Source: Leptospira chreensis (lineage in GTDB: Bacteria; Spirochaetota; Leptospiria; Leptospirales; Leptospiraceae). Taken from it: a DNA stretch of 64,000 bases. The notes beneath the pieces were generated by a model. The model was not told the origin of the DNA. It saw nothing but the letters and a program-made list of their open reading frames with translations, and searched no databases. Location of the stretch: assembly GCF_016919165.1 (NCBI RefSeq), contig NZ_JAFFPS010000007.1, forward strand, positions 51,894-115,893, written 5' to 3'. Every line of letters starts with the position of its first letter. Position 1 is the stretch's first letter. The translations under genes were made by a program, and so were the position numbers. Below, piece after piece: positions 36,656 to 46,783 of the stretch.

Positions 36656-38079
36656 ATTTGTATTCTCCCAAATACATAACCAAAGTTTGATTTGATGCCG
36701 ATCGATTCCGGTAGGAAGAGCTGAGAGATCCCGACCCCTAACTCAAAAACAGAATCCTCTTTGATCGAAAGTTCCAAAAGCCCTTCTCCAATAAAAAATG
36801 TATCAAAATCTCTTTTCTGAAAACTAATCCTCCCATCCGTTGGACCGCTAAGATGGTAAGGTAAAAAATAAGAACCGACTACTTTTGCAGCGAACTGATG
36901 GTAGGTGAATTGAAGCACGAGTTCACTCAAATATCCGAAACACCTCCCTTCTCGGAGCGCAAAATTTTTTTCATATCCAGACTCAGTCACTGCCGCCGAG
37001 GGAAAGATCCGAAAGATTTGTGATATATAAGGTGTCTGTGCGGGGTGTGTTCCAAAAGAAACATAACCGTCTCGAATGATTTGGTTCTTTCCATTCCTTT
37101 CCTCCCGATCAGAAAGGAAATGGGAGGTTCGGAATAAAAAATCACCTAACCTAAGTTCGGCTCCAATTTGGATCGCCTCCCCTGAAATCGGAATCGAACC
37201 GGTGTTACTTGCCATTTTGGAACTCGTTCGATCGTTTCCCTTGGCCCATAAAAAATCAAATTGGACTTCATAAATCTCGCCATCGAATCCAAAACCTAAA
37301 TTTCCATTCAAAAGAGAATCCCCATCGGCTCCGGAAACCTTTGTTTCTCTCGGACTATCCTTGACATGCCGGCCCCAAGTCCCAAGCTCCAAATACTGCA
37401 AACCCATTCTCAGTTTGAGATAGTCTCCATATAGGATCCCAAAAGCATGCCTTCTATGATGGTGGGTTCTCTTTTCATTTGGGTCTGCTCCTTCCGGTAA
37501 ACCTTGTCTAGGTGGTTCAAGGCTTAGAAGTATCGAACGAAACCGGTCTTTTTCGAATAAAAGAGATCCTGAATGATGGTCCCAAAGAAAAAACTGTAAG
37601 GTTAGATTGGGCAAGGGCAGAAATTCTAAAAAAAGTCCATCCCCTCCATCAAAACTTGTCTGAAAACTTTTGGGTCGAAACAAATGTTCCCGTCGGCCCA
37701 CTCCAATGATAAACCGGGAAGCCTCATAACCAATATAATGGTTTTTTCCTAAATAAAAGGGCCTTAGTCCGGTTTCTTTTCCTGTGGTGAGTTTGATATC
37801 TAGATCCCAAACCATCCTTTCTTTTTTGTCTTTATCTTTTATACCAACAAACATCGATTCGCCGGACACTCTGTCCAAATAAGTTGTTTTCTGAAAGTCC
37901 TGGCCTAATTGGCTGATTTGTAAATCCCAACCGGGAGGTGGCGGGTCTTTTTTCGCATTTGTTTCTTTTAAGAATAATTCATACCCCAAAATCCCTACCT
38001 CCACTCCCACAGCAAACAAAGAAGAAGTTCCGAAATATAGAGGGATCACAAGAAGGAAATAAACCTGGAAACGATTCAA
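36652..38079 (-). CDS. Putative outer-membrane beta-barrel protein
   Basis: 475 residues with a signal peptide (YFLLVIPLYFGTSSLFA). The mature part is rich in alternating aromatic/hydrophobic strands separated by charged turns, for example LFLEFLPLPNLTLQFFLWD, LKLRMGLQYLELGTWGRH and FVGKIK-like turns, and ends in FGYVFGRIQI with a terminal hydrophobic strand, as in outer-membrane barrels. A low-complexity His/Arg stretch (KRTHHHRRHAF, near 213-223) could bind metal or sit in a loop. No named family is recognised. It overlaps its neighbours by four bases at both ends (ATGA junctions), so it is made together with the two lipoproteins. Confidence 0.7.
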   Translation of the reverse strand: MNRFQVYFLLVIPLYFGTSSLFAVGVEVGILGYELFLKETNAKKDPPPPGWDLQISQLGQDFQKTTYLDRVSGESMFVGIKDKDKKERMVWDLDIKLTTGKETGLRPFYLGKNHYIGYEASRFIIGVGRREHLFRPKSFQTSFDGGDGLFLEFLPLPNLTLQFFLWDHHSGSLLFEKDRFRSILLSLEPPRQGLPEGADPNEKRTHHHRRHAFGILYGDYLKLRMGLQYLELGTWGRHVKDSPRETKVSGADGDSLLNGNLGFGFDGEIYEVQFDFLWAKGNDRTSSKMASNTGSIPISGEAIQIGAELRLGDFLFRTSHFLSDREERNGKNQIIRDGYVSFGTHPAQTPYISQIFRIFPSAAVTESGYEKNFALREGRCFGYLSELVLQFTYHQFAAKVVGSYFLPYHLSGPTDGRISFQKRDFDTFFIGEGLLELSIKEDSVFELGVGISQLFLPESIGIKSNFGYVFGRIQI

Positions 38080-40907
38080 AATCCCTCACGAAAGATCTCA
38101 AAATCAGAAGCCATCATTCCAGAGCTTCCCGATTTCAACCAAAGAAATTCTCCTGTAGCCACAGGAAGGCGAAAAGAGGAATGGCTTTCTTTTTGTCCAA
38201 AGGAAGAGATGAGAAAAGAACTCTGTCCTTGTTTTTTACGGAGTTGGATGGATTCCCCAGAAGAGATTCCATTCCCAATGGTTTGGGTGGATCGTATGGT
38301 AAGGAGTAAATCCGATTCCGATTGGAAGATGGGAAAAAACCAATCCTTTCCATCGGGATCCACAATCCATGCACAAGCACCGGGAAGAAGAAGTGTTGTA
38401 TTGTATTGGAATCTTTGGCCTGCTTTGCCCAAAGGGGAAAGATTCGGAAAACGAGTATGGTAAGAAACAAGATCATCAGTGTTTGCTTCATCTTCCACTA
38501 AATACGAACTCAAATCCTCTTCTCTTTCCGAACGATTACAAACATAGATCCATTCATTTTGTGATTCCTGCGGGTTCGGATAGATGGCTTCGATTTGGAT
38601 GGGGCCTCTTCGTTCCAAAAAACTTTTGGATTGGATGAGGGAAGGATCAGAAAAATAGGAATAGAGTTGTTCTTCCGGAAAAAAGGGGAGCGGGTTTCCT
38701 AGATTGGCTGTATAAACATTATCACCTAATGTTTGCAAAACGATAGGAACAGAACCACTTCCATTTCCTAGTTTTACCTCGGTTTGGTTTCCCAAAGGAA
38801 GGTTTGTGAGATAAGTATATACCGAATTCAATCTCTCGATTTCCAAACTGCGGTGTTTAGAAATTCCGGGACTTCGAAAGTCTCCCAAACAAAGCGAGGA
38901 AGGATGGATCGAACGGGAAAAAAGAATGGGATGAGGTTCTGGATGGAGAGAACGCAATCCATTCATACTCCGCTCTTCTACCAGGTTCGGATCGAAAGAG
39001 AGAAGAACGGGTTCCCCTCTTTGTTTTCCCTGGTAACGAAGAGAGAACAAAGACTTCGAAAAGAATCCTTCTGGCAATTGGTAGAAATTCTCTCCATTAC
39101 AAAGAGAAGGAGAGCTGGCCAATGTCTGAATTTCTATATCCCGCGGTTTCCAGAACAAATACCGATTTCCATTTTCCCTTTCGAAAGAAACAACACCCTC
39201 TTCCTCCCTAGAAAATCCAAAGTCCAAAAACGGAGACTGCTTCGGGTTGTATTCCCAAAGATCCGTCGGAAGAGTTTCCACCGAACTCGTGTTTACTGAT
39301 CCTGGACTGATCTGAAATCCATACTCTAGAAGATAAGGTGAGCTTCCAGTGCGGCCATGCGGGTGTTCGTTTCCAGAGTCCACGACAATCGAATACCGAT
39401 TTTCTTCCTTTAAGCGAAGCAGATGATGGAGTAAGGGACTTGCTTGGAAGGGAGTTCTTTGTTTACTTTTTCTTTCTTCCCAAAAGAAATTGGGAATTTG
39501 GAAAACAACTTTTGGAATCGAAAAAGGTTTTTCCTTTTCTAAAAGATCCCAACCCGACCAAGGTTTCCTTGTGACAAGAAATGTTGCTCCCGAAGGCAAA
39601 ATCCATTCGTCAGCTGACAAGGGATAGATGGTATTTTCAAAAATCCAATTGAGAGAGGAGCCGTCACAAATCTCTCCTGTATTTTGAAATTCAAAGTAAG
39701 CCGGAAGGGGCATCGAAGAATCAAAATGATTTCCTGGATAAAATTCCGTGATTTGGATTTGGTGGGACCGGCAACTAGGAATGTCCTCTTCTTTTTCTTT
39801 TCTTACCAACTGGTTTGGTAGGCCAGGATTTCCACAAAATAGGTTTCCTGATTTCCTATGGTTGAATTGGTCCCGACAAGAAACCGAACGAATTTGGTTA
39901 GAGAAAAATTCATTCCCTTGGCGAAAGGAAAACTCAAAATCTCGGTATTCGGAACTGCCCCACCTAACAAAGGATTCTTTTCCTAAAGGAGAAAGGAATT
40001 CTTTGGGAATGGGAATTCCCTTATATCCGAGATCATCAGAAAAAAGTACAATCCCTCTTGGTAAGATTACCTTGGTTCGTTTCGAAAACAAATCAGAATG
40101 GAAGGTCGTTTTCTTTCCGTCAACTTCCCAATCTAGGCTTTGTGTGTGTGGACAAATCACTGAGTCTTTCGGATTCTCCCATTCCAGAAACCTTTGGTAA
40201 GAAGATTCGGAATGACGAAAGACTTCGGAAACCACGGGTTCTGCCGGTTCACACTGTGTTAGCCATACATCGTTTTGTGTTACGATCCTTTCCGTAATCT
40301 CTTCCAGATCAGGACAAGGTAACTCTAAGGAAATGATCGGGCGTTTGTTTTCGGATCCATCCAAACTCTCGGAAGGAAATACGACCTCACAACTCTCTTT
40401 AGTTCTTTGTAAGAAGATGGGATGCGGGATAACAAAGCTTTGGTACGTGACAAGGCCACTTGAGAAAACCTGCGAGTCCCATTGTAAAAGAAAACCAAGC
40501 TTGTCGGATTCCTTTTTCCACTTTCCCCATTCAGTCAGAGAGGCGGCCCAACCCTTTCCCTTCAAACGCCAAGAAGAATACTCGCTCGGTTCTCTTTCTA
40601 AAAATGAAAAACCCAATTTCCATTTTTCAAAAACGGATTCATCGGCTTTCCAACAAATTCTAAATTTTCCACCTAACTCAAGTCTGTATAGAGAAATCGG
40701 AAGGGAATGAAGACAAAGAACACCGGAATCAAAACTTGTATAATTCGTGTTTTCAATGGACTCTCCCAAATCCTCATGGATTCCATACTGGAATTCGAAT
40801 CGGGGAGTATCGGAAAACCCATCACCAAACAACAAAAAGGGGGCTTCGTCTTTATTTTGGCAAGAGCCAAAGAGAAATAAAAGAAAGACAATGGTTTGTT
40901 TTCGCAT
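38076..40907 (-). CDS. Large lipoprotein with lamin-tail-like (LTD) domains
   Basis: 943 residues from the ATG at 40907 (GGTGGGAG just upstream; an in-frame TTG at 40919 is less likely). The signal QTIVFLLFLFGSC carries the lipobox. Two segments fit the lamin-tail domain pattern. The first is IQITEFYPGN...AYFEFQNTGE...WILPSGATFLVTRKP, ending near a QISPGSVN motif. The second is IQIEAIYPNP...EWIYVCNRSE...LLLPGACAWIVDPDG. Bacterial LTD domains are often found in secreted proteins beside nucleases. The rest is unrecognised, with many Cys and Trp. It is the first gene of the coupled trio with a barrel protein and a PLD-family enzyme. Domain assignment is by eye. Confidence 0.68.
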   Translation of the reverse strand: MRKQTIVFLLFLFGSCQNKDEAPFLLFGDGFSDTPRFEFQYGIHEDLGESIENTNYTSFDSGVLCLHSLPISLYRLELGGKFRICWKADESVFEKWKLGFSFLEREPSEYSSWRLKGKGWAASLTEWGKWKKESDKLGFLLQWDSQVFSSGLVTYQSFVIPHPIFLQRTKESCEVVFPSESLDGSENKRPIISLELPCPDLEEITERIVTQNDVWLTQCEPAEPVVSEVFRHSESSYQRFLEWENPKDSVICPHTQSLDWEVDGKKTTFHSDLFSKRTKVILPRGIVLFSDDLGYKGIPIPKEFLSPLGKESFVRWGSSEYRDFEFSFRQGNEFFSNQIRSVSCRDQFNHRKSGNLFCGNPGLPNQLVRKEKEEDIPSCRSHQIQITEFYPGNHFDSSMPLPAYFEFQNTGEICDGSSLNWIFENTIYPLSADEWILPSGATFLVTRKPWSGWDLLEKEKPFSIPKVVFQIPNFFWEERKSKQRTPFQASPLLHHLLRLKEENRYSIVVDSGNEHPHGRTGSSPYLLEYGFQISPGSVNTSSVETLPTDLWEYNPKQSPFLDFGFSREEEGVVSFERENGNRYLFWKPRDIEIQTLASSPSLCNGENFYQLPEGFFSKSLFSLRYQGKQRGEPVLLSFDPNLVEERSMNGLRSLHPEPHPILFSRSIHPSSLCLGDFRSPGISKHRSLEIERLNSVYTYLTNLPLGNQTEVKLGNGSGSVPIVLQTLGDNVYTANLGNPLPFFPEEQLYSYFSDPSLIQSKSFLERRGPIQIEAIYPNPQESQNEWIYVCNRSEREEDLSSYLVEDEANTDDLVSYHTRFPNLSPLGKAGQRFQYNTTLLLPGACAWIVDPDGKDWFFPIFQSESDLLLTIRSTQTIGNGISSGESIQLRKKQGQSSFLISSFGQKESHSSFRLPVATGEFLWLKSGSSGMMASDFEIFREGF

Positions 40908-40943
40908 CTCCCACCTCAAAGGCTTTAGGTGGGATGTTTGAAT

Positions 40944-42785
40944 TTACGGTTCTATTTTTTTTAATTTTTGGATGTTTGCATAGATTTTTTCGGCAAGTAT
41001 CGGTCCAATCCCTGAGACTTCCTTTAATTCTTCTACCGTGGCATCGGTTACCTTTTTTTTCGTATGGAAATACGATAAGATACTCTTTCGCCTGCTGGCA
41101 CCAATGTCTTCGATATCATCCAGAATCGTCTTCAGTGCTTTTTTCTTTCTTTGGACACGTTGGAAAGTGACACCGAACCTGTGGGCTTCATCTCGCAAAT
41201 TACGAAGGAGGCGCATCATGGGCGAATGGATATCAAAACTATAAGGATGTTTTTCCCCTGGGAAATAAATTTCCTCTCTTTTTTTGGCAAGACCCACCAT
41301 CGGAATATGACCAAGCTCTAAAGCATTAGCAGCTTCGGCAGCGCGTGAAAGTTGAGTCAAACCACCATCAATCACAATAAGATCCGGAAGAGGTTCTTCT
41401 TCGTTGATTAAATGACTCAGCCTTCTTGCAATCACCTCGTGAATCATCCCCGGGTCATTGATCCCTTCATACCCACGCATTTTATAATGTCTATAACCCG
41501 CCTTATACGGCTTTCCATCCACAAACATCACACCACTGGCTACGGGAGAAGATCCCTGGAAGTGAGAAATATCATAACATTCGATGGTTCTTGGCAATAC
41601 AGGCAAATTCAGTTTTTCTTGGAGTTCCTTCATGGCCACCGATTGGTCCCGAAGTTTAGTCGCAAGGATTCGCTCGGTTAAACTCAAGTCGGCATTTTTT
41701 TCTGCCAAACGAAGGAGCGATTTCTTTGGTCCCATCTCCGGGAATTTGAGTTTGATCGAAGTTCCAAATTTTTCTGTCATGGCTTCGACAAAAACATCAT
41801 AATTTCCTTTTGCCGAAGGAGGTAAAAAAACAATACTCGGAAGGACTGTGACATTTAGATAGTAGTCACGAAGAAAGGAAGTAAACACTTCTTCATCATC
41901 CGAGAAAGAAAGTCCCGTCAGTGGAAAGGATTTTTTACCTTCCAGTCTACCACCTCGCACTTCCAGAATGATCATCTGCCCTTCATCTTCTCGTTTGCTA
42001 ATGCCAAGAATGTCTTCATCTCCACCGTCCATACTGACAACGGTTTGTTTTTCTCGCACTTGGTTGATTTTTTCAATCCTTGCTTTTAAAAATCCCGCTC
42101 TCTCATACTCCAACTTTTCAGAAGCCTTCACCATAGCGGTTTTTAATCCAGAAACCAATCGTTCTTTTTTTCCTTCTAAAAAGTTTAAAATTTCATCCAC
42201 TAACTCGGCATAGGTTTCTTTGGTAATATTTCCCTGGCATGGGCCAAGGCAACGTCCCATATGAAAGTTGAGACAAGGCCTCTGTGGTTTTGCCAGCGGG
42301 AGTTTGAGTTTGGTTTTACGAATTGGAAAGATTCTATGTATCAATTCCAAAGTATCTCGGGCAGCTTTGACATCGGTAAAGGGACCAAAGTAGCGATCTC
42401 CATTGTCTTTTACCTTTCTTGTGAGAAATACCATGGGGAAATCCTCACTTGTGGAAACACAAAGGAAGGGATATTTTTTATCATCCTTAAGTCTTACATT
42501 GAACTTAGGATTGTATTTTTTAATCAGAGTGGCTTCGAGAAGTAAGGCTTCCTTTTCTGTGCTTGTAGCAATCCAATCTAGATCATACAATTCTACATAA
42601 AGGGCACGTGTTTTGCGATCTTTTTGATTGGGATTTAAATAAGAGCGAACACGAGACTGTAACTTGAGTGCTTTGCCTACATAGATCACTTGTCCATCTT
42701 CATTTTTCCAAAGATAACATCCTGGTAGACTTCCTAAATTTTTAATCTTTTCTTGGATGGTTTTTAGAACGAGTGAATCTTTCAT
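40944..42785 (-). CDS. uvrC: Excinuclease ABC subunit C
   Basis: 613 residues, normal length for UvrC, which makes both incisions in nucleotide excision repair. The N-terminal GIY-YIG nuclease reads LPGCYLWKNEDGQVIYVGKA. The Cys-rich segment CLNFHMGRCLGPCQGNI follows, then the UVR motif AMVKASEKLEYERAGFLKARIEKI cut short here, the UvrC RNase H-like endonuclease (CYDISHFQGSSPVASGVMF, DLIVIDGG) and C-terminal helix-hairpin-helix motifs (LKEVSGIGPILAEKIY). It is divergent from the chemoreceptor gene across 59 bases, and ends 36 bases upstream of the LTD lipoprotein on the same strand. Confidence 0.97.
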   Translation of the reverse strand: MKDSLVLKTIQEKIKNLGSLPGCYLWKNEDGQVIYVGKALKLQSRVRSYLNPNQKDRKTRALYVELYDLDWIATSTEKEALLLEATLIKKYNPKFNVRLKDDKKYPFLCVSTSEDFPMVFLTRKVKDNGDRYFGPFTDVKAARDTLELIHRIFPIRKTKLKLPLAKPQRPCLNFHMGRCLGPCQGNITKETYAELVDEILNFLEGKKERLVSGLKTAMVKASEKLEYERAGFLKARIEKINQVREKQTVVSMDGGDEDILGISKREDEGQMIILEVRGGRLEGKKSFPLTGLSFSDDEEVFTSFLRDYYLNVTVLPSIVFLPPSAKGNYDVFVEAMTEKFGTSIKLKFPEMGPKKSLLRLAEKNADLSLTERILATKLRDQSVAMKELQEKLNLPVLPRTIECYDISHFQGSSPVASGVMFVDGKPYKAGYRHYKMRGYEGINDPGMIHEVIARRLSHLINEEEPLPDLIVIDGGLTQLSRAAEAANALELGHIPMVGLAKKREEIYFPGEKHPYSFDIHSPMMRLLRNLRDEAHRFGVTFQRVQRKKKALKTILDDIEDIGASRRKSILSYFHTKKKVTDATVEELKEVSGIGPILAEKIYANIQKLKKIEP

Positions 42786-42844
42786 TATAGATACTTATAG
42801 GAATTTTACGTTTACAATTCTTAGACAGTCTGTATCCCTAGGGT

Positions 42845-45355
42845 ATGGATATGCGTAAAATGATCAAATTCATAATTTTTGGTCTAGAAGGTTTTAATTA
42901 CGGAATCGGTGTCCCCACTCTCCTCGGATATATTTACTTTTTTACAGAATGGTCGGGAGAAGAATTTCAAATCATTCTAATTTCTACTTCTATCGCCGTT
43001 TTTTTCATTCTTGGGTTTTGTATTAGTTTTTATTGGATTCGGTTTGCCCCGGTATCCCGGATTGGAACACCGGAAGCCACCAAACGAGATCACAAGTTGG
43101 CTTATTTCTGGTTGGATCATTTAGGAAAAGTAGCGATCATCGATATGATCATCCGTTATGCCATTGGATTTTTATTTGTTCTTTTTGCCCTTCTCTTCTA
43201 TTTAAAATCCAAAAACTTTGTACTCATGAGTGAAATGGCCATTGGCCTTTTTCTCACACTCGCTGTGACGGTGATCTTCCAATCCATCTTTGTTGATTAT
43301 GTAGAAAACAAATTCAATATCAAAGGAATCCTTCTCCACATTCGAAACGATCCTACCAAACGAATCAACACAAGGAAACTTTCTAGAGACTTAGGTTTCC
43401 AAACAGTCCTTGCTTTTTTTGCTGCCATCCTCATTTTATTCATCGTCAATTACCGACTCAATTTCAAACAAGAATTGGATCTCGTCAATACCAGTATGGA
43501 ACAATCGGTAATGGACTCAGAGACACTCATGCGTGTGACTCTTGTTGATTTCCGAGACAGGCTCACTCTTTCTATCTTTGCCGAGAATAAATTAAAAGAC
43601 CAAATTGTTAAAAAAGACATCCAAGGGATCCGCGCAGTTCTAAACGACATCCAATTAAAAAGCACAAACCATGCAGTGGAAGCTCTCTTCTATTACAAAC
43701 CAGAGGAAGGAATTTTTGTTTCGACCAATGAATATGATCGATCCAAAACAGGATCCATCTTTTTTATAGAAGATGTGGAGCTTGCCAAACAAGGCCCACT
43801 CCGCCATACAAGCATTCGTTCCAAAATCTCTGGAGATATCATCTCCCCTTACACTCTCCCCGTTTACCAAAACGATCAGTTTCTAGGATACGTGGGAGGA
43901 TTTTTAAACATAGGAAAACTCTCTAGTTTTATCTTAGGAAATATCAAAATTGGAGTTTCTGGAAAGGTCGGTTTTTTTGATGGAGACGGAGCCGTTATCT
44001 ACTACACTAACAAAAAAGAAATCGGAACTAACGCCAAAGCAAAGTTAGTTTTTGATATTCCTTTCCAAAAAGAAGAAGCTCTTGGATTTGCTGATTCCAC
44101 GGAAGACGGAACCCTAAAAAGAATTTTCTATGTTAAAAATCCGGAATTCAACTATGTCATCTTTTGTATCTTTGAAAATGCCGAATTGTATGAAAAAACA
44201 CTGACAAGCCTATTCACTACACTCGGAATTTCGATCATCGTTGTTTTCATCATTGGAGTCATTACAGTTCTTGTGATCGAATCCAAACTAAAACCACTCG
44301 AGCGAATCAAAGCAAGAATCACAGAAATGGTAAAAGGAAATTTACAATCCGATTTTTATGACTCGAGTCGGGATGAAATTGGAAGTATGGCAAACGCCAT
44401 GTTTGATTTCCAAACCAAATTACGCCAAATCGTCAACCAAACCCAAACCGTTTCGAATGAACTCACAAATACGAGCTCCGACATTTATGGGTCGATGTTG
44501 TCCTTATCAGATGCGGCACAAAACCAAGCAGCCAGTAGCGAAGAAATTTCGGCTTCCGTAGAAGAAATCACAGCCGGAATTGAAAGTGTGGCCCAAAGAA
44601 CAGAAACCCAATCTTTTACACTGGTTTCTCTCATGAAAAAGATGACGGAACTAAACCAGGCCGTTTCTGAAATTGATAAAAAATTCCAAATTGCCGATGT
44701 ACGGGTGGAAGAGATCACAAACGATGCTAAGTTAGGTGAAAAATCTTTGAGTGAGATGAAACTCTCCATGGATAAAATCTACGAGTCTTCTTCCGAGATG
44801 ACAAATGTTGTCGAAATCATTCACAATATCTCAGAACAGATCAATTTGCTCGCACTGAATGCCGCCATCGAAGCGGCAAGGGCCGGGGTGAGTGGTCGAG
44901 GATTTGCCGTCGTTGCCGACGAAATTTCCAAACTTGCAGATAAAACTGCCAAATCCATTGATGATATTGAAGAGCTCATCAAACAAAACGAAGGTGAGAT
45001 CAAACAAGGTCAGGAAAAAATTGACCAATCCATTGTCATTTTAAGTGAAACCATTTCGGGAGTGAATTCCATCAACCAAATGACAAAAGAAATTCGGACT
45101 GTGGTTCAAAAACAGATTGAAACCAATGATGAAGTGAACGAAGGTGTCACTCAAATTCGTGAACTCTCCGAAATGATCAAAGAAGCTACCGACGAACAAA
45201 AGATGGCGATGTTAGAAATTTCCAGATCCATGGCGGAGATCAATAACCATGCACAAACCACAGCTATGTCTAGCGAAGGAACCAAATCCAGTTCTCAAAA
45301 TATGAACCAGTTATCAGAAACTCTAAGAAGAGAGATCAATTATTTCCATGTCTAA
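42845..45355 (+). CDS. Methyl-accepting chemotaxis protein with multi-helix N-terminus
   Basis: 836 residues. Five hydrophobic helices occupy residues 1-210 (for example [20 protein letters not shown] and [16 protein letters not shown]), unlike a classic two-helix receptor. A periplasmic Cache-like sensor (about 215-450) includes YGGFLNIG-like and [21 protein letters not shown] segments. A further helix ([17 protein letters not shown]) leads to HAMP and the signalling domain, whose hairpin tip reads [16 protein letters not shown]...[16 protein letters not shown]. It feeds CheA/CheW. No CheR-binding pentapeptide is present at the C-terminus. It overlaps the dead LepB gene by eight bases and so starts a run of five overlapping genes. 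Confidence 0.92.
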   Translation: MDMRKMIKFIIFGLEGFNYGIGVPTLLGYIYFFTEWSGEEFQIILISTSIAVFFILGFCISFYWIRFAPVSRIGTPEATKRDHKLAYFWLDHLGKVAIIDMIIRYAIGFLFVLFALLFYLKSKNFVLMSEMAIGLFLTLAVTVIFQSIFVDYVENKFNIKGILLHIRNDPTKRINTRKLSRDLGFQTVLAFFAAILILFIVNYRLNFKQELDLVNTSMEQSVMDSETLMRVTLVDFRDRLTLSIFAENKLKDQIVKKDIQGIRAVLNDIQLKSTNHAVEALFYYKPEEGIFVSTNEYDRSKTGSIFFIEDVELAKQGPLRHTSIRSKISGDIISPYTLPVYQNDQFLGYVGGFLNIGKLSSFILGNIKIGVSGKVGFFDGDGAVIYYTNKKEIGTNAKAKLVFDIPFQKEEALGFADSTEDGTLKRIFYVKNPEFNYVIFCIFENAELYEKTLTSLFTTLGISIIVVFIIGVITVLVIESKLKPLERIKARITEMVKGNLQSDFYDSSRDEIGSMANAMFDFQTKLRQIVNQTQTVSNELTNTSSDIYGSMLSLSDAAQNQAASSEEISASVEEITAGIESVAQRTETQSFTLVSLMKKMTELNQAVSEIDKKFQIADVRVEEITNDAKLGEKSLSEMKLSMDKIYESSSEMTNVVEIIHNISEQINLLALNAAIEAARAGVSGRGFAVVADEISKLADKTAKSIDDIEELIKQNEGEIKQGQEKIDQSIVILSETISGVNSINQMTKEIRTVVQKQIETNDEVNEGVTQIRELSEMIKEATDEQKMAMLEISRSMAEINNHAQTTAMSSEGTKSSSQNMNQLSETLRREINYFHV

Positions 45356-45878
45356 ATCCAAAAACAAAGTACCTTTCAAAACAAGACTATATGCTTTCCT
45401 CATCCCTCTGTTTCTCGGACTTGTTTCGGCGGTTCTAGTCAAATACTACGTCTTCACACCGGTTCATGTTCCGAATCAATTTATGGAGCCCACTTTAAAG
45501 AATGGATCCACTGCTTACTTCAATCGCCTGTTTCGATCCAAACAATTAGGAATCGGAGATATAGTCCTCGTTCGTTCTCCTCTGGATTCTGAATCCGTTT
45601 TTATCGCAAGGATTGTGGGGAAACCAGGAGATACCATCCATGTACAAAAGCGGATGGTCTTTCGCAACGGCTCCCTCCTAGATCCGTCAAGTTTTCCCGA
45701 ATCTGCCTCGAGTGATATTCCCCTCATCCCCCAAGGGAAAACAGAAACCGATGATATGCCAAAACTCACGGTTCCTGAAAAATCCTTTTTCTTACTCGCA
45801 GACAACAGAGAACTCGGAGTGGATTCAAGAACCTTGGGCGTGGTACAAGAAAGCCATGTGATTGCCACCTTATGGTAA
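45348..45878 (+). CDS. Signal peptidase I homologue lacking the Ser/Lys catalytic dyad
   Basis: 176 residues with an N-terminal transmembrane helix ([20 protein letters not shown]) and the S26 fold. Box B, normally SMEPTL, reads FMEPTL: residue 45 is Phe (TTT, 45480-45482) instead of the nucleophile Ser. Box D, normally KRxVGxPGD, reads ARIVGKPGD: residue 87 is Ala (GCA, 45606-45608) instead of the general-base Lys. Box E reads [14 protein letters not shown], otherwise conserved. The fold is kept but peptidase activity should be lost. It overlaps the chemoreceptor gene by 8 bases and the DUF2157 gene by 7, so it may be a chaperone or binding partner in this cluster. Another, active LepB would be expected elsewhere in the genome. 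Confidence 0.85.
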   Translation: MSKSKNKVPFKTRLYAFLIPLFLGLVSAVLVKYYVFTPVHVPNQFMEPTLKNGSTAYFNRLFRSKQLGIGDIVLVRSPLDSESVFIARIVGKPGDTIHVQKRMVFRNGSLLDPSSFPESASSDIPLIPQGKTETDDMPKLTVPEKSFFLLADNRELGVDSRTLGVVQESHVIATLW

Positions 45879-46783
45879 AACGGAGTTTCGATGATTGGAT
45901 TCAGTTTTTTGAATCCACTTTACTCATCATAGGATCGGCCCTCCTACTTTCTGGAATCTTTTTTTTAGTTGCCTTTAACTGGAATCAGTTGGATGGATTC
46001 ACCAAACTGGGGATCGTTGGTTCACTCAACCTCATTGCCTATTTTTTAACCATTTTCTTTCGGAAAACAACATTCTATTTTGAAATTGGTCTTACCATCA
46101 TCTTTTTTCTCACAGCCTCTGCCTTATTTACCTTTGGCCAAATCTACCAAACAGGGGCCGATGTTTATGATCTTTTTTTGGGATGGGCCGGACTCACTTT
46201 CCTCCTCCTCCTTGTTTCTCGCTCCGGTGTAGTGACTGGTTTTTGGTTTGTTTTGGTTGCGGCAACAGTATATCTCTATTCCGACCAGGTATCTAACGAG
46301 ACCGAATCCTATCACTTATTCACGATCACTTCCGTTTTATTCGGTGGTGCTGTGGTCGCATTAGATTGGATCAAAACAAATATTTATTCTGATAAATCAA
46401 AAGTTTTTCTTTCTGGGCTTGGTCTTTTCATCACGCTCTCTTTTCTTCATTCAGTGGCATCAGGATTACTTTGGACTGGGGAAGAAATAAAATCCCTCCC
46501 CGAATATAGCTTCTACCAAATCCTAGTTCCCTTGCTTTTCTTTGGTTTTTATTATTCGTACTACCGCTTTGTCAGGTTTCGGCTCCTGAACCTAACCATC
46601 ATTTTACTATTTGGGCTCGGACAGGTCTTTCTATTGGCAGTGGATCTATTCAAAATCTGGGCTTATAGTTCTGGGGTTAGTTTTTTACTCTTTGCCCTTT
46701 GGATCACAGGTTATACTCTTTGGGCCGTAACTCATCTCAACCACCTAAGAAAGACGAAACTGAACACAGGAGACTTGCCGTGA
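45872..46783 (+). CDS. DUF2157 membrane protein
   Basis: 303 residues of a polytopic membrane protein with about eight hydrophobic segments. The N-terminal layout (LLIIGSALLLSGIFFLVAFNWNQL begins the pattern, with FTKLGIVGSLNLIAYF) matches DUF2157, where the short cytosolic segment is followed by a W-N-type motif and helices. The gene context supports this: DUF2157, DUF4401 and GDYXXLXY genes occur together in many bacteria. Function is unknown. It overlaps the dead LepB gene by 7 bases and the DUF4401 gene by 4 (GTGA). Confidence 0.85.
   Translation: MVKRSFDDWIQFFESTLLIIGSALLLSGIFFLVAFNWNQLDGFTKLGIVGSLNLIAYFLTIFFRKTTFYFEIGLTIIFFLTASALFTFGQIYQTGADVYDLFLGWAGLTFLLLLVSRSGVVTGFWFVLVAATVYLYSDQVSNETESYHLFTITSVLFGGAVVALDWIKTNIYSDKSKVFLSGLGLFITLSFLHSVASGLLWTGEEIKSLPEYSFYQILVPLLFFGFYYSYYRFVRFRLLNLTIILLFGLGQVFLLAVDLFKIWAYSSGVSFLLFALWITGYTLWAVTHLNHLRKTKLNTGDLP

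Noticed and set aside
37938..40710. Plus-strand open frames of up to 171 codons, such as 38784-39299
   Set aside because: They lie antisense to the LTD lipoprotein and barrel genes, lack ribosome binding sites and show no recognisable domain.
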